Virus record (IMG/VR): IMGVR_UViG_3300032308_001181
Location: 1-34,943 of that record
Origin: a virus
Reading direction: 5' to 3' (one strand)
Length of the DNA: 34,943 nt
Positions 1 to 6,544 of this stretch are shown one piece after another. The position numbers and the translations under genes are program-made. The notes beneath the pieces are model-generated. The model was not told the origin of the DNA, searched no databases, and saw only the letters and a list, made by a program, of their open reading frames with translations. The first letter of the stretch is position 1; every line of letters starts with the position of its first letter.

Positions 1-123
1 AAGACCAAAAAGGGGGGAACATGAGACGGTACGTTGAAAACAGGGCAACACTTGAAAATTGGATTCTACTGGGTGCAGGAAGCGCCTATTTTTTGATGGG
101 TGACGTCAAAGGGCACCCCGAAC
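1..123. repeat. Terminal direct repeat, copy 1 (circular overlap)
   Basis: Bases 1-123 are identical to 34821-34943. The copy runs from just before the ribosome binding site of the first gene into its coding region. It may be the overlap left by assembly of a circular or circularly permuted genome, or a short true terminal repeat. Because it lies inside a gene rather than in a gap, I favour an assembly overlap and a unit genome of 34,820 bp. Confidence 0.95.
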
Positions 124-278
124 TTGGAACACCGAAGGACGATCCAATCAGGACGTCGAACATCGAGTGGATTGATTTTGCGAGTATGGAAGCGCAGACG
201 AGAAACACGCTCTATAAACTAGGTCGGCCCGCCGGTGGAACGCGAGTGCTGACCGATACAATGAAGGTGGTTTTATGA
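21..278 (+). CDS. Small hypothetical phage protein (85 aa)
   Basis: I do not recognise a named family. The 85-residue product has a hydrophobic patch near residues 14-28 (WILLGAG..YFLMG), then a G-H-P motif (residues 31-33) and a T-S-N-I segment near residue 45, a pattern I associate with small early phage proteins of unknown function. The ATG at 21 follows a very strong purine-rich site (aaggggggaac). Through the circular junction it lies about 20 bases after the stop of the HTH gene at 34454, so it is probably co-transcribed with the recombination genes. Its stop overlaps the next start (ATGA at 275-278), indicating translational coupling. The whole start region is present twice because of the terminal repeat. 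Confidence 0.75.
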   Translation: MRRYVENRATLENWILLGAGSAYFLMGDVKGHPELGTPKDDPIRTSNIEWIDFASMEAQTRNTLYKLGRPAGGTRVLTDTMKVVL

Positions 279-484
279 TGTCCCTTTTAGAGGACGAGGG
301 CTATCGGTGTCTCAAGTGCGGTAAAATCTCTTTAAAAATAAAGGGTTGTTTTCCAATGACCGTTGATTCTGCGATTAATCAACCAGAAGGCTACGGCTGT
401 ATGTGTTTAGCTCCAAGTTTTGAAAAGGTGAGCAGACAGGTTTTTAAAGACGATAAATCAGAGGTAAATCAAAATGACAATTAA
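275..484 (+). CDS. Cysteine-rich small protein (69 aa)
   Basis: Unrecognised 69-residue protein. Five cysteines occur in two groups: C-L-K-C-G at residues 12-16, a single cysteine near 25, and C-M-C near 42-44. This spacing resembles a small zinc ribbon or knuckle, but only the first pair has classic CxxCG geometry, so metal binding is an inference. The C-terminal third is charged and probably flexible. The gene overlaps the preceding one by four bases and the following one by eleven, which places it in the early operon running to 897. A role in nucleic-acid or protein binding is possible but not shown by the sequence. Confidence 0.7.
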   Translation: MMSLLEDEGYRCLKCGKISLKIKGCFPMTVDSAINQPEGYGCMCLAPSFEKVSRQVFKDDKSEVNQNDN

Positions 485-695
485 CAAGCTGGCTAAAGAA
501 ATTTGTTCTCGTGAAGGACTCAAAAAGTCTGTGGACATAGCGCAGGTCAAAGAAATCTTGCGTATCATTTGTGAACTTGAATCCGAAGCTGAATTCTACA
601 ATTCGCAAGGTCCAGTGTCCGCGATTGTGGATCAAGAATTCAAGGTTCGAAAGAAGGTCTGGAAGCGTCTTGAAAAGCTTGAGGTTGAGAAGTAA
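474..695 (+). CDS. Small helical hypothetical protein (73 aa)
   Basis: A 73-residue, highly charged, mostly alpha-helical product. The first 35 residues (MTINKLAKEI then ..VDIAQVKEILRII) resemble the N-terminal helices of HU-like proteins or a small helix-turn-helix. The beta arms of HU are absent, so I do not call it HU. The C-terminal end is lysine/glutamate-rich. The ATG at 474 lies within the last codons of the upstream gene and follows the purine-rich stretch ataaatcagaggtaa, giving a usable ribosome binding site. It belongs to the rightward early operon. DNA binding is plausible but unproven. Confidence 0.7.
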   Translation: MTINKLAKEICSREGLKKSVDIAQVKEILRIICELESEAEFYNSQGPVSAIVDQEFKVRKKVWKRLEKLEVEK

Positions 696-747
696 GCGAC
701 ATCAAGAATAAATTTAAGTTTTTTCAAGCGAATCCCGATAAGAAACC

Positions 748-897
748 ATGAGCAAGCAAAAGATACCGCAATGGGTTTTCAATAAGATCGAAGGTTGGGT
801 TATTTGCCATGCCATCACTTGGTTCAGCGTTGACGAAGTATCAAAATGGACCATGAAAGAATGGTGTCAGTTCTACGAACGAATACCGAAGAGATAA
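748..897 (+). CDS. Tryptophan-rich microprotein (49 aa)
   Basis: A 49-codon reading frame from ATG 748 to TAA 895-897, bounded upstream by an in-frame stop at 739-741. The product begins MSKQKIPQWVFNKIEGW and has five tryptophans in 49 residues, a net positive charge and a soluble, helical look. No family is recognised. It fills the space between the previous gene and the leftward terminator, and its stop codon sits inside the A-tract that forms the U-run of that terminator. This tight packing and the reasonable composition support it, but its ribosome binding site is weak (gataagaaacc). Confidence 0.5.
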   Translation: MSKQKIPQWVFNKIEGWVICHAITWFSVDEVSKWTMKEWCQFYERIPKR

Positions 898-925
898 AAA
901 AACCCCGCCGGATTAGAGCGGGGTT
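896..925 (-). terminator. Rho-independent terminator of the leftward Ig-like gene
   Basis: An 8-bp perfect stem (aaccccgc at 901-908 pairing with gcggggtt at 918-925) with a 9-nt loop. On the minus strand the stem runs straight into a T-tract (seven A on the plus strand at 896-902, two of them in the stem). The direction matches the leftward gene ending at 970. There is no T-run on the plus-strand side, so it should terminate leftward transcripts best. Confidence 0.85.
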
Positions 926-969
926 CTACGAAGTGAAAACGGAGCCCATTCAGAGATATCAAAACGATA

Positions 970-1464
970 TCACAAAGGCTGCGGTTGACCAGCACTAATT
1001 TCGACCTTAACCGCTTCACCGGCTACAAGATCAATGTCCAGTTCGCCCAAGATTTCTTTCACGGGCTCACCAAGATCAGCGTCCGCACGGACCTGGACCT
1101 TGAATGCACCGATTGGACCTTTGGGCTTTACCAAAGCTGAGAAGCCATCGGCCGCAACCTCGAGAGTTGCAAGGGCGTCGTCAGTGACAGCCCATTGTGG
1201 AACGCCATCAACCTTGGCAGCGTTGCCTTGAGCATCTTTAACAGCGATTAGAAGCGGAAGCGCTTCAGTGATTTTGAGAAACATGTTTCCCCCTAGTTCT
1301 TTCATTGTCCCGTCTTTAAGTTTTATATAAAATTTGATTCGATCCGCGACACCTTCGACGGGCTTTGAAGGCACGGAAATCAAATCAATTTTCTTTTCAA
1401 TCGTGAGAAGCTTCCAAATGATAATAGATTGAAGAACAATCACACCAAAAAATAACGCAAGCAT
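970..1464 (-). CDS. Membrane-anchored Ig-like domain protein (164 aa; alternative 104-aa start)
   Basis: This is one of only two leftward genes. The long form has an N-terminal membrane helix (LFFGVIVLQSIIIWKLL, residues 4-20), a charged linker (to about residue 60), and a C-terminal bacterial Ig-like (Big/invasin-type) beta-sandwich. Its signatures are ..LIAVKDAQGN.., ..VDGVP.WAV.D.., ..ADGFSALV.. and ..GAFKVQVRADADLG... Domains of this type are common in phage surface and accessory proteins. The ATG at 1464 follows gaggggg; a second ATG at 1282-1284 (codon 61) follows aggggga, so a soluble Ig-only product is also likely. The gene has its own downstream terminator and faces away from the late operon, which suggests separate expression. 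Its function is not known; surface display or a host-interaction role is inference. Confidence 0.8.
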   Translation of the reverse strand: MLALFFGVIVLQSIIIWKLLTIEKKIDLISVPSKPVEGVADRIKFYIKLKDGTMKELGGNMFLKITEALPLLIAVKDAQGNAAKVDGVPQWAVTDDALATLEVAADGFSALVKPKGPIGAFKVQVRADADLGEPVKEILGELDIDLVAGEAVKVEISAGQPQPL

Positions 1465-1600
1465 TTGAACCCCCTCGCGAAAAGCTAAGCCCTACAGGCA
1501 CTCATCACAAGTTTAATTTGTGTCAGCTTTGCACTCGGTCAAAGTCTAGAATTCGTTCACCGAATGACAAAGAGACTGACTTTTGTGCAAAGATCTAAAA
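1465..1600. promoter_or_regulatory. Divergent intergenic region
   Basis: These 136 bases separate the leftward Ig-like gene from the rightward unit starting near 1601, so promoters for both directions are expected here. I see no convincing sigma70 pair. On the minus strand a TTGACC hexamer lacks a good -10, and on the plus strand TAGAAT (about 1548) lacks a good -35. A short inverted repeat (attcg, 5-nt loop, cgaat) lies near 1550-1565. The 11-mer ctcgcgaaaag at 1474-1484 recurs at 1763-1773. Confidence 0.4.
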
Positions 1601-1750
1601 ATGAAACGCCGTGTGCTTAAAGCCATCGCAATTCTGTTTTTAATATGTTTCGCAATCTATGCCGTGTACTGGTTTTATTGTCTGAAGGTTCAACTTGAAA
1701 TGCTGACGATGCTTGTTGTTTTGATCCTTCAACAACTTCAAATGATCTAG
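1601..1750 (+). CDS. Small membrane protein (49 aa), uncertain
   Basis: A 49-codon frame from ATG 1601 to TAG 1748-1750. It starts with a basic tip (MKRRVLKA) followed by about 18 hydrophobic residues (IAILFLICFAIYAVYWFY), then a second hydrophobic stretch (MLTMLVVLILQQL). This is the profile of a small inner-membrane protein such as a holin or antiholin. It lies in the unit that contains the endolysin gene, which makes a lysis role attractive. Against it, there is no clear ribosome binding site before the ATG (agatctaaaa), and it is short enough to be chance. A palindromic hairpin follows directly after its stop. Confidence 0.4.
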   Translation: MKRRVLKAIAILFLICFAIYAVYWFYCLKVQLEMLTMLVVLILQQLQMI

Positions 1751-1753
1751 ACC

Positions 1754-1781
1754 TTTTCAGGACTCGCGAAAAGTCTGAAAA
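1754..1781. promoter_or_regulatory. Near-perfect inverted repeat upstream of the phosphoesterase
   Basis: ttttcaggact (1754-1764) pairs with agtctgaaaa (1772-1781) to give a 10-bp stem with one bulged G and a short loop containing cgcgaa. No T-run follows on either strand, so it is not a standard terminator. It could be an operator or an mRNA hairpin at the start of the phosphoesterase cistron, 20 bases before its ATG. Confidence 0.5.
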
Positions 1782-1800
1782 CCAATACTCTGACAACAAA

Positions 1801-2562
1801 ATGAGTTTAGAACTGGCTTTGATCATTCCAGACACTCATCGGCCTTACCACCACGCTAAGGCTTACGCTCTAATGCTGAAGGTCGCAAAAGACCTCAAAC
1901 CCGATCACATTTATGTTCTTGGCGACTATGCCGACTTCTACGCCGTATCAAGTCACATGAAAGACCCGAGGCTTCCGACGATGCTTTTAAAGGAAGTCGA
2001 ATCAGTAAATGAAGGCCTTGATGAACTTGATGCCGAGTTCCCAAAAGCCAAGAAGGTGTTCATCGAAGGCAACCATGAATTCCGTCTTGAGCGATATCTT
2101 TTCGACAAGGCACCGGCGCTATTCGGTATCACTTCCGTAAAACATCTTTTGGAGTTCGACAAACGCTCCAATTGGCGCTTTGTGCCCTACAATTCCAATC
2201 AGCTTGTGCAGGTCGCAGGGTCCAAGCTCTATGCCCGCCATGAGCCTCTAGGGAACTCAGCGAAGCTAACCGCTGCAAAGGCGCTATGTTCTCTCGTCTA
2301 CGGCCACATTCACCGTATCGAATCGAGTTTCATTGTCGGAATCGACGGGTCTCAGCACATTGCGTTCTCTGTCGGATGGCTTGGCGACAAACGAAAAGAC
2401 GAGGTTTTTGGATACACAAAAGGCCATCAACAATGGCAGTTGGGCTTTGGCTTGGTGTACGTTGACACAAAAACGCGCAATTTCTATCCTGTCCCGGTTC
2501 ACATAATTGAGTCGAGGGGGAAGCTTTCATGCGTCGTTCAAGGGCGTCTTTTCATAGGCTAA
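1801..2562 (+). CDS. Calcineurin-like metallophosphoesterase
   Basis: A 253-residue protein with the full set of calcineurin-like (Mre11/PPP superfamily) metal-binding motifs in order: D11-T-H13, G41-D-Y-A-D45, G90-N-H-E93, a lone H147 in ARHEP, and G168-H-I-H171. The family hydrolyses phosphomono- or diesters with a two-metal centre in the cytoplasm; the substrate (nucleic acid end, nucleotide or phosphoprotein) cannot be read from sequence. The next gene is a predicted PD-(D/E)XK nuclease overlapping by 34 bp, so a joint DNA-processing role is a reasonable inference. An anti-defence role, removing a signalling nucleotide, is speculation. The ATG at 1801 lacks a strong SD. The residues after about 215 look like an extra tail beyond the catalytic core. 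Confidence 0.85.
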   Translation: MSLELALIIPDTHRPYHHAKAYALMLKVAKDLKPDHIYVLGDYADFYAVSSHMKDPRLPTMLLKEVESVNEGLDELDAEFPKAKKVFIEGNHEFRLERYLFDKAPALFGITSVKHLLEFDKRSNWRFVPYNSNQLVQVAGSKLYARHEPLGNSAKLTAAKALCSLVYGHIHRIESSFIVGIDGSQHIAFSVGWLGDKRKDEVFGYTKGHQQWQLGFGLVYVDTKTRNFYPVPVHIIESRGKLSCVVQGRLFIG

Positions 2563-2948
2563 GCACCAAATACGGGAACCAAAAGGTCACTCGAATCTCA
2601 GACCATGCGGGCTATTCCTTTGCGTCCAAGGCCGAAGCTGAACTCTTCGACATGCTCAAGGCTCAACAAGACAGCGGTGAAATCTCAGACCTTGCTTGTC
2701 AGGTGTGCGTGTATCTGACTGAAAGTCGCATTTTATACAAACCTGACTTCGCCTTCACCGAAAACGGACAAACCATTCACGCTGAAATGAAGGGCTTCGA
2801 AACTGACACTTGGCGTATCAAACGAAGATTGTGGAAAAACTATGGACCCGGCCCGCTGAGAGTTTACAAGAAGGCAAACGGCATGATCTATTTGGCCGAA
2901 GAAATTATACCAAAAAACGGGGGGACAGATGAAGCAGAGGTGGATTGA
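2529..2948 (+). CDS. DUF1064-type PD-(D/E)XK nuclease (Holliday-junction resolvase-like)
   Basis: A 139-residue protein matching the phage DUF1064 pattern: KYGNQKVT (residues 14-21), SKAEAELF (33-40), the catalytic core Y70-K-P-D73-F followed by E86-M-K88 on the next strand, then KRRLW. P-D...E-x-K is the PD-(D/E)XK nuclease signature, with E36 or E38 as a likely extra metal ligand. Phage members are thought to cut branched DNA and resolve junctions before packaging. That fits a genome that relies on recombination and has no other visible resolvase. The ATG at 2529 follows gaggggg with a 10-nt gap and overlaps the phosphoesterase by 34 bp. It overlaps the endolysin gene by 20 bp, so these genes form one operon. 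Confidence 0.8.
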   Translation: MRRSRASFHRLSTKYGNQKVTRISDHAGYSFASKAEAELFDMLKAQQDSGEISDLACQVCVYLTESRILYKPDFAFTENGQTIHAEMKGFETDTWRIKRRLWKNYGPGPLRVYKKANGMIYLAEEIIPKNGGTDEAEVD

Positions 2949-3402
2949 AATTGCGAAGGCCGAACTTGGACAAAAGGAAATCGAAGGGGACAAAGACAAC
3001 CCAAGAATCCTGCAATACGCCGCACTTGGCGTTAAGAACTTCAGCTATCAATCTGACGAAATACCATGGTGTGCTGCCTTTACCGGGTGGTGTCTCAAGC
3101 AAGCAGGCATCGAACCCACGTACAAGCCAAATGCCCGATCATATCTTCAATGGGGGGTCGCCATTCCTAAGTTCAGGCGCGGTGCCGTTGCAGTCTTCAA
3201 ACGCGGGTCAAGCTCATGGCAGGGACATGTCGCATTTGCCCTCGAAGAGGGCCTCTTCAACGTCAAAGTCATAGGTGGAAACCAAGGGGACGCCGTATCA
3301 ATCGCGAACTATTCCAAGAAAAACCTTCTCGGATATCGCTGGCACCCTCAATTCGACGTGCTTATGAAAGAGGACAACCACCTAGAACTGGTCAAATCTT
3401 GA
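2929..3402 (+). CDS. Endolysin, TIGR02594 / NlpC-P60-CHAP-type peptidoglycan hydrolase
   Basis: A 157-residue enzyme with the TIGR02594 pattern: W5-I-E-I-A-K..ELGQKE.., DEIPWCAAF with the likely nucleophile C48, a GH100-V-A-F histidine, and GGNQGD at 116-121 followed by ..LLGYRW. Cys/His papain-like enzymes of this type cut peptide bonds in peptidoglycan. There is no signal peptide, so it should need a holin to reach the wall. The start at 2929 follows cggggggacag. It overlaps the nuclease gene by 20 bp and shares TGA bases with the TTG start of the next gene. It lies far from the small membrane genes near 29 kb that would be its lysis partners. Confidence 0.9.
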   Translation: MKQRWIEIAKAELGQKEIEGDKDNPRILQYAALGVKNFSYQSDEIPWCAAFTGWCLKQAGIEPTYKPNARSYLQWGVAIPKFRRGAVAVFKRGSSSWQGHVAFALEEGLFNVKVIGGNQGDAVSIANYSKKNLLGYRWHPQFDVLMKEDNHLELVKS

Positions 3403-3854
3403 GCAACCCATTTAAGCTTCGGCCTGGACTTCAGTCCGATCTTCCATTCATCAAAAGCTCATGGCTTCAAAGCTATCGCGAGTCGTCAAAGATCAGCTAC
3501 GACCTATTCAATATTTATCAGAATGGTCTGACAGAGAAGATCCTTGAGCGGTCACTCACGGTTGTCGCCTGCAATTCGGAAGACGATGATTTGATTTTGG
3601 GTTGGATCTGCTTTGAGCCTGCACCAAAACCAGTGCGCTTAATTTTTGATCATCCGACAATGCGCATTGTTCATTATGCCTATGTAAAGGCCATTTATCG
3701 AAAGCTTGGTGTTGGAAAAGCACTGTACAAGGCTTGCGTTCAAGAACCATTCGTCTACACTCATAGAACTGAGATGATGAGAAAACTGCCAATTTCAGGA
3801 GACTATTGTCCCTATTTGGCATTCGAGGAGATGAGACCATGCGTAAAAAAGTGA
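3399..3854 (+). CDS. GNAT-like N-acetyltransferase (151 aa)
   Basis: The product resembles GNAT acyltransferases: an opening LRPGLQSDLPFIKSSWLQSY typical of N-terminal GNAT strands and helices, a central strand DDLILGWICFE (63-73), and the acetyl-CoA pyrophosphate loop R101-K-L-G-V-G-K-A-L109 after a VHYAYVKAIY strand. The frame opens further upstream (ATG at 3216), but that stretch overlaps the endolysin and has no GNAT features. I choose TTG 3399, which overlaps the endolysin stop (TTGA). The substrate is unknown; the enzyme would acetylate an amine on a protein or small molecule in the cytoplasm. It is the first of two unrelated GNAT-like genes here. Placement between endolysin and terminase is conserved in spirit with accessory genes, not essential morphogenesis genes. 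Confidence 0.75.
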   Translation: MSNPFKLRPGLQSDLPFIKSSWLQSYRESSKISYDLFNIYQNGLTEKILERSLTVVACNSEDDDLILGWICFEPAPKPVRLIFDHPTMRIVHYAYVKAIYRKLGVGKALYKACVQEPFVYTHRTEMMRKLPISGDYCPYLAFEEMRPCVKK

Positions 3855-4174
3855 GCGCCAAGGACTTATTGTCCGGTGCAGAGACGACCGAAGAACTGCA
3901 AAGTGCAGAACCTTTAGAGGCCGCAGACCTTCCACAAGACGGGACCCGAGACCCGCTTCCAAATGTGATTCCCTTAGAATCACTTCAAGTCGCTCAAGCC
4001 TTCAGATTCGCGGGGAAGGTTACAAACTATTATCACCACATAAAATCTGAGGTTCGCGGCCTTAAAATGTCTTTCGTGCCCGCAAAGCATTGCATTGTCA
4101 TGACCGCACCGGGGTTCAAACCTATCCTTGTGCCCACGGCTAACATTCCGTTCATGACACCACTCGAAAGCTGA
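3839..4174 (+). CDS. Hypothetical protein upstream of terminase (111 aa)
   Basis: No family recognised. The frame opens at 3806, but the ATG at 3839 has a clear site (gaggag, 8 nt before) and gives a lysine-rich start MRKKVSAKDLL. Residues 15-50 are acidic and low in structure; the C-terminal half (..YYHHIKSEVRGLKMSFVP to ..ILVPTANIPFM) looks like a small beta-rich domain. It overlaps the GNAT gene by 16 bp and ends 7 bp before the terminase small subunit gene. A supporting role in DNA packaging is possible from position only. Confidence 0.65.
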   Translation: MRKKVSAKDLLSGAETTEELQSAEPLEAADLPQDGTRDPLPNVIPLESLQVAQAFRFAGKVTNYYHHIKSEVRGLKMSFVPAKHCIVMTAPGFKPILVPTANIPFMTPLES

Positions 4175-4181
4175 GTGCCAC

Positions 4182-4628
4182 GTGGAACAAAAGAAGCCGA
4201 AAGCGAAGATGGGCCGTCCAACGGTCTGGAAGCCCGAGTTTATAGACTTGCTTCCCCCTCACATGGCCAAAGGTCTTTCATTCGAAACATTCGCAGGTGT
4301 CTGCGGTGTTACAAAAGACACGCTGTACCAATGGGTCGAAAAATATCCTGACTTTTCAGACGCCAAAAAGAGAGGCACTGAACTCAATCGGTTGTTTTGG
4401 GAACAAGTCGGTATTGATGGTCTTTGGAACACTGAAGAGACTGAACAAGAAGGTAACTACAGGAAGACCACCAAGAAAAGTCTTAACGCAGCGGTTTGGA
4501 TCTTCAACATGCGCAATCGATTCAACTGGACCGACAAGCAAGAAATCACAATCAAAGATGAAACCACCGAGGAAAGTGTATGGCAGCGCGCAGCACTTCT
4601 CGCAAAGGCCCTGAAGCCCGAGAAATAG
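4182..4628 (+). CDS. terS: Terminase small subunit
   Basis: A 148-residue protein with a basic start, the motif M10-G-R-P-T and a helix-turn-helix at about residues 32-55 (LSFETFAGVCGVTKDTLYQWVEKYP). This is the usual N-terminal layout of phage terminase small subunits, which recognise the packaging site as a ring and hand DNA to the large subunit. The C-terminal part (..NAAVWIFNMRNRFNW..) is the oligomerisation-like helix seen in this family. The GTG/ATG context is compact: the start follows gagtgccacgtgg with no strong SD. It overlaps the large subunit gene by 49 bp, the normal partner order. Confidence 0.9.
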   Translation: MEQKKPKAKMGRPTVWKPEFIDLLPPHMAKGLSFETFAGVCGVTKDTLYQWVEKYPDFSDAKKRGTELNRLFWEQVGIDGLWNTEETEQEGNYRKTTKKSLNAAVWIFNMRNRFNWTDKQEITIKDETTEESVWQRAALLAKALKPEK

Positions 4629-6025
4629 ACCTCAAGGCCGAAGATGCTATTCTTCAAAAAGGCATCGACAAGCTGACTCGCCCTCAATTGATCAAAGGGC
4701 TTTGCTTTGACAAGCAAATGGCTTTCCTTTTGGACGCTACAAAGCGCAAGGCCGGTATTTGTTCCCGTCGTGCCGGTAAGACTACAGGCATCGCCGTTGA
4801 CCTTATGGGGACCGCGAGAGAACCAATGGAAGGCGATTGTGCTTACATTGGGCTGACGAGACGAGCCGCAAAGCAGATACTCTTTCCGACCATCGCAAAG
4901 ATGAACCGGGTTTATAGGCTTGGCTTTGAACCGAACATCGCAGACCTTTGCTTCAGACATTCAAAGACCGGTAACACGATCTATTTGACGGGTGCTAACA
5001 ACCAAGACGAAGCCGAAAAGCTCCGGGGTCTCAAGCTTCGAAAGGTCGTTTTAGATGAAGTCGCATCGTTCAGGTCCCATGTTAACTATTTGGTTGAAGA
5101 GATACTTGAACCAACGCTCATAGATACCGATGGCGACATGATTTTAATTGGCACACCTTCGGCCAATCCAGGGGAAAACTTCTTTCATAAGATCACGACG
5201 CATCAAGAACAAGGTTGGGCCGTTCATAAATGGACCATTCTAGACAACCCATACATTCCACACGCTGCAAAATGGCTTGAAGACTATAGAACTCGTAAAC
5301 AGTGGGCCAAAGACCACCCGATTTATCTTCGCGAATGGCAAGGGGAATGGACCTACGACGTTGATTCAATGGTCTACAAATACCGCGAGTCGACACAAGA
5401 CTTCACGCATCTTCCACCGGGGGAATGGCATCACATTGTTGGAATCGATCTAGGCTTTGACGATGCCTTCACCATTTGTGTGATTGCGTTCAGCTACACG
5501 ATTCCCGAGTGCTATGTGGTCCACCAAGTAAAGAAGTCAGGCCTTATTCCGTCCAAGATGAAAGACGAGATTGAAATGGTCAAAGCGCGGTTTAGTCCGA
5601 TCAAGATGGTCGGTGACCATGGCGGTTTAGGGAAGGCGATCATTCAGGAATTCAATCAACGGCATTTATTGAACATTGCACCCGCTGAGAAGACTCAAAA
5701 GTTCGCATACATTGAGCTTGTAAACGGTGACTTGATATCGGGCTTGGTGAAGATCAAAAAGGATTCGGAGCTTGCAAAGGAAATGGTTGTTCATCAATGG
5801 GACCCAGACAAACGTCTTAAGGAAGACGATAGAACTCAGAACGATTTGTGCGATGCATTCTTGTACGCATGGCGGGAATCGAAACACTACAGACAAGAAC
5901 CAAAACTGGACGTGCCGGAAGTGGGAAGCGACGCATACAATCAAAAGCTTGAAGCTGAGATTCTTGAGCATGAACTCGAGAATTTCGAGAAGGAACAAAA
6001 CCTTGAATGGTGGAACAAGCTTTGA
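4580..6025 (+). CDS. terL: Terminase large subunit (packaging ATPase/nuclease)
   Basis: A 481-residue motor. The ATPase domain has a Walker A-type loop C61-S-R-R-A-G-K-T-T69, Walker B VVLDE 156-160 with catalytic E160, and the coupling motif IGTPS 190-194. The RNase H-like nuclease domain supplies acidic residues at D290 (VGIDLGFDD), D346 (VGDHGG) and D422/D425 (NDLCDAFLYAW). It pumps DNA into the prohead through the portal and cuts concatemers. Length and motif spacing match complete family members. The ATG at 4580 follows gaggaaagtgt and is embedded in the end of terS. The C-terminal tail (residues 440-481) is charged and probably docks to the portal. Confidence 0.96.
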   Translation: MAARSTSRKGPEAREIDLKAEDAILQKGIDKLTRPQLIKGLCFDKQMAFLLDATKRKAGICSRRAGKTTGIAVDLMGTAREPMEGDCAYIGLTRRAAKQILFPTIAKMNRVYRLGFEPNIADLCFRHSKTGNTIYLTGANNQDEAEKLRGLKLRKVVLDEVASFRSHVNYLVEEILEPTLIDTDGDMILIGTPSANPGENFFHKITTHQEQGWAVHKWTILDNPYIPHAAKWLEDYRTRKQWAKDHPIYLREWQGEWTYDVDSMVYKYRESTQDFTHLPPGEWHHIVGIDLGFDDAFTICVIAFSYTIPECYVVHQVKKSGLIPSKMKDEIEMVKARFSPIKMVGDHGGLGKAIIQEFNQRHLLNIAPAEKTQKFAYIELVNGDLISGLVKIKKDSELAKEMVVHQWDPDKRLKEDDRTQNDLCDAFLYAWRESKHYRQEPKLDVPEVGSDAYNQKLEAEILEHELENFEKEQNLEWWNKL

Positions 6026-6034
6026 GGTGCGCGA

Positions 6035-6259
6035 ATGGATTCAAAAGCCCGCAGTCGAATCAGAGAGAACTCAAAAGAGAGGGAACTCTCAAGGATGCTT
6101 GACGAGTTCTGTAGTGCGTACTGTATTCAAAAGGGAACTGACCTAGACGAAGTTGAATTGTGCGTTTATGAAGAGAACCACGGGAAAACAACGGTGATGT
6201 ATTTCCGCATTCAATCAAAGGAATTAAGACTGCATGGAATCAAAACAAAACAATCCTGA
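6035..6259 (+). CDS. Hypothetical protein between terminase and portal (74 aa)
   Basis: Unrecognised 74-residue protein. The first 20 residues are strongly basic/charged (MDSKARSRIRENSKERELSR). A mixed alpha/beta segment follows, with two cysteines (residues 26 and 30) and ..ELCVYEENHGKTTVMYFRI... It lies 9 bp after terL and overlaps the next gene by 26 bp, so it belongs to the packaging/head operon. The start follows a gaggtgcgcga stretch giving a reasonable SD. Nothing in the sequence gives its job. Confidence 0.65.
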   Translation: MDSKARSRIRENSKERELSRMLDEFCSAYCIQKGTDLDEVELCVYEENHGKTTVMYFRIQSKELRLHGIKTKQS

Positions 6260-6524
6260 ACTCAAAGACCCAATCGAAGTTCTTGACGCGGTATGTGATC
6301 TTGCACACCGACAAAAGGTTGGGTCATTCAAGTTTGAATTGAATGGTCTTCGGTTTGAGGCGAACTTCGTCGCGGAAGCGTTTCCGAATTCATTTATCAA
6401 GACGCCTGTCACTGAACGTGGAATTGATGAAAAGGACCCGAACGATTCACCGGAGCTTCGGGAAGAACGCGAAAAGAAGGCGCTTGAAGAGATCATGTAT
6501 TATTCTAGTGGTGCAAAAGTTTAG
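6234..6524 (+). CDS. Hypothetical protein upstream of portal (96 aa)
   Basis: A 96-residue acidic protein with no family I recognise. Residues 10-55 look like a small folded unit (..PIEVLDAVCDLAHRQKVGSFKFELNGLRFEANF..), and the last 30 residues are glutamate/lysine-rich and helical (..ELREEREKKALEEIMYY). It overlaps the preceding gene by 26 bp and ends 20 bp before the portal start. Position suggests a head-assembly accessory, but this is inference. Confidence 0.65.
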   Translation: MESKQNNPELKDPIEVLDAVCDLAHRQKVGSFKFELNGLRFEANFVAEAFPNSFIKTPVTERGIDEKDPNDSPELREEREKKALEEIMYYSSGAKV

Positions 6525-6544
6525 CACGATTCAAGGGGGACATT

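Noticed and set aside
474-695. HU/IHF-like histone protein
   Set aside because: Only the first helices resemble HU; the beta-arm and DNA-clamping residues are missing.
1617-1835. 72-aa leftward ORF opposite the small membrane ORF and phosphoesterase start
   Set aside because: It has no SD, a composition unlike the other genes, and overlaps the well-supported phosphoesterase start.
3216-3398. N-terminal extension of the first GNAT-like protein
   Set aside because: It lies wholly inside the endolysin gene and its residues are arginine/proline-rich with no GNAT similarity; the TTG at 3399 is the better start.
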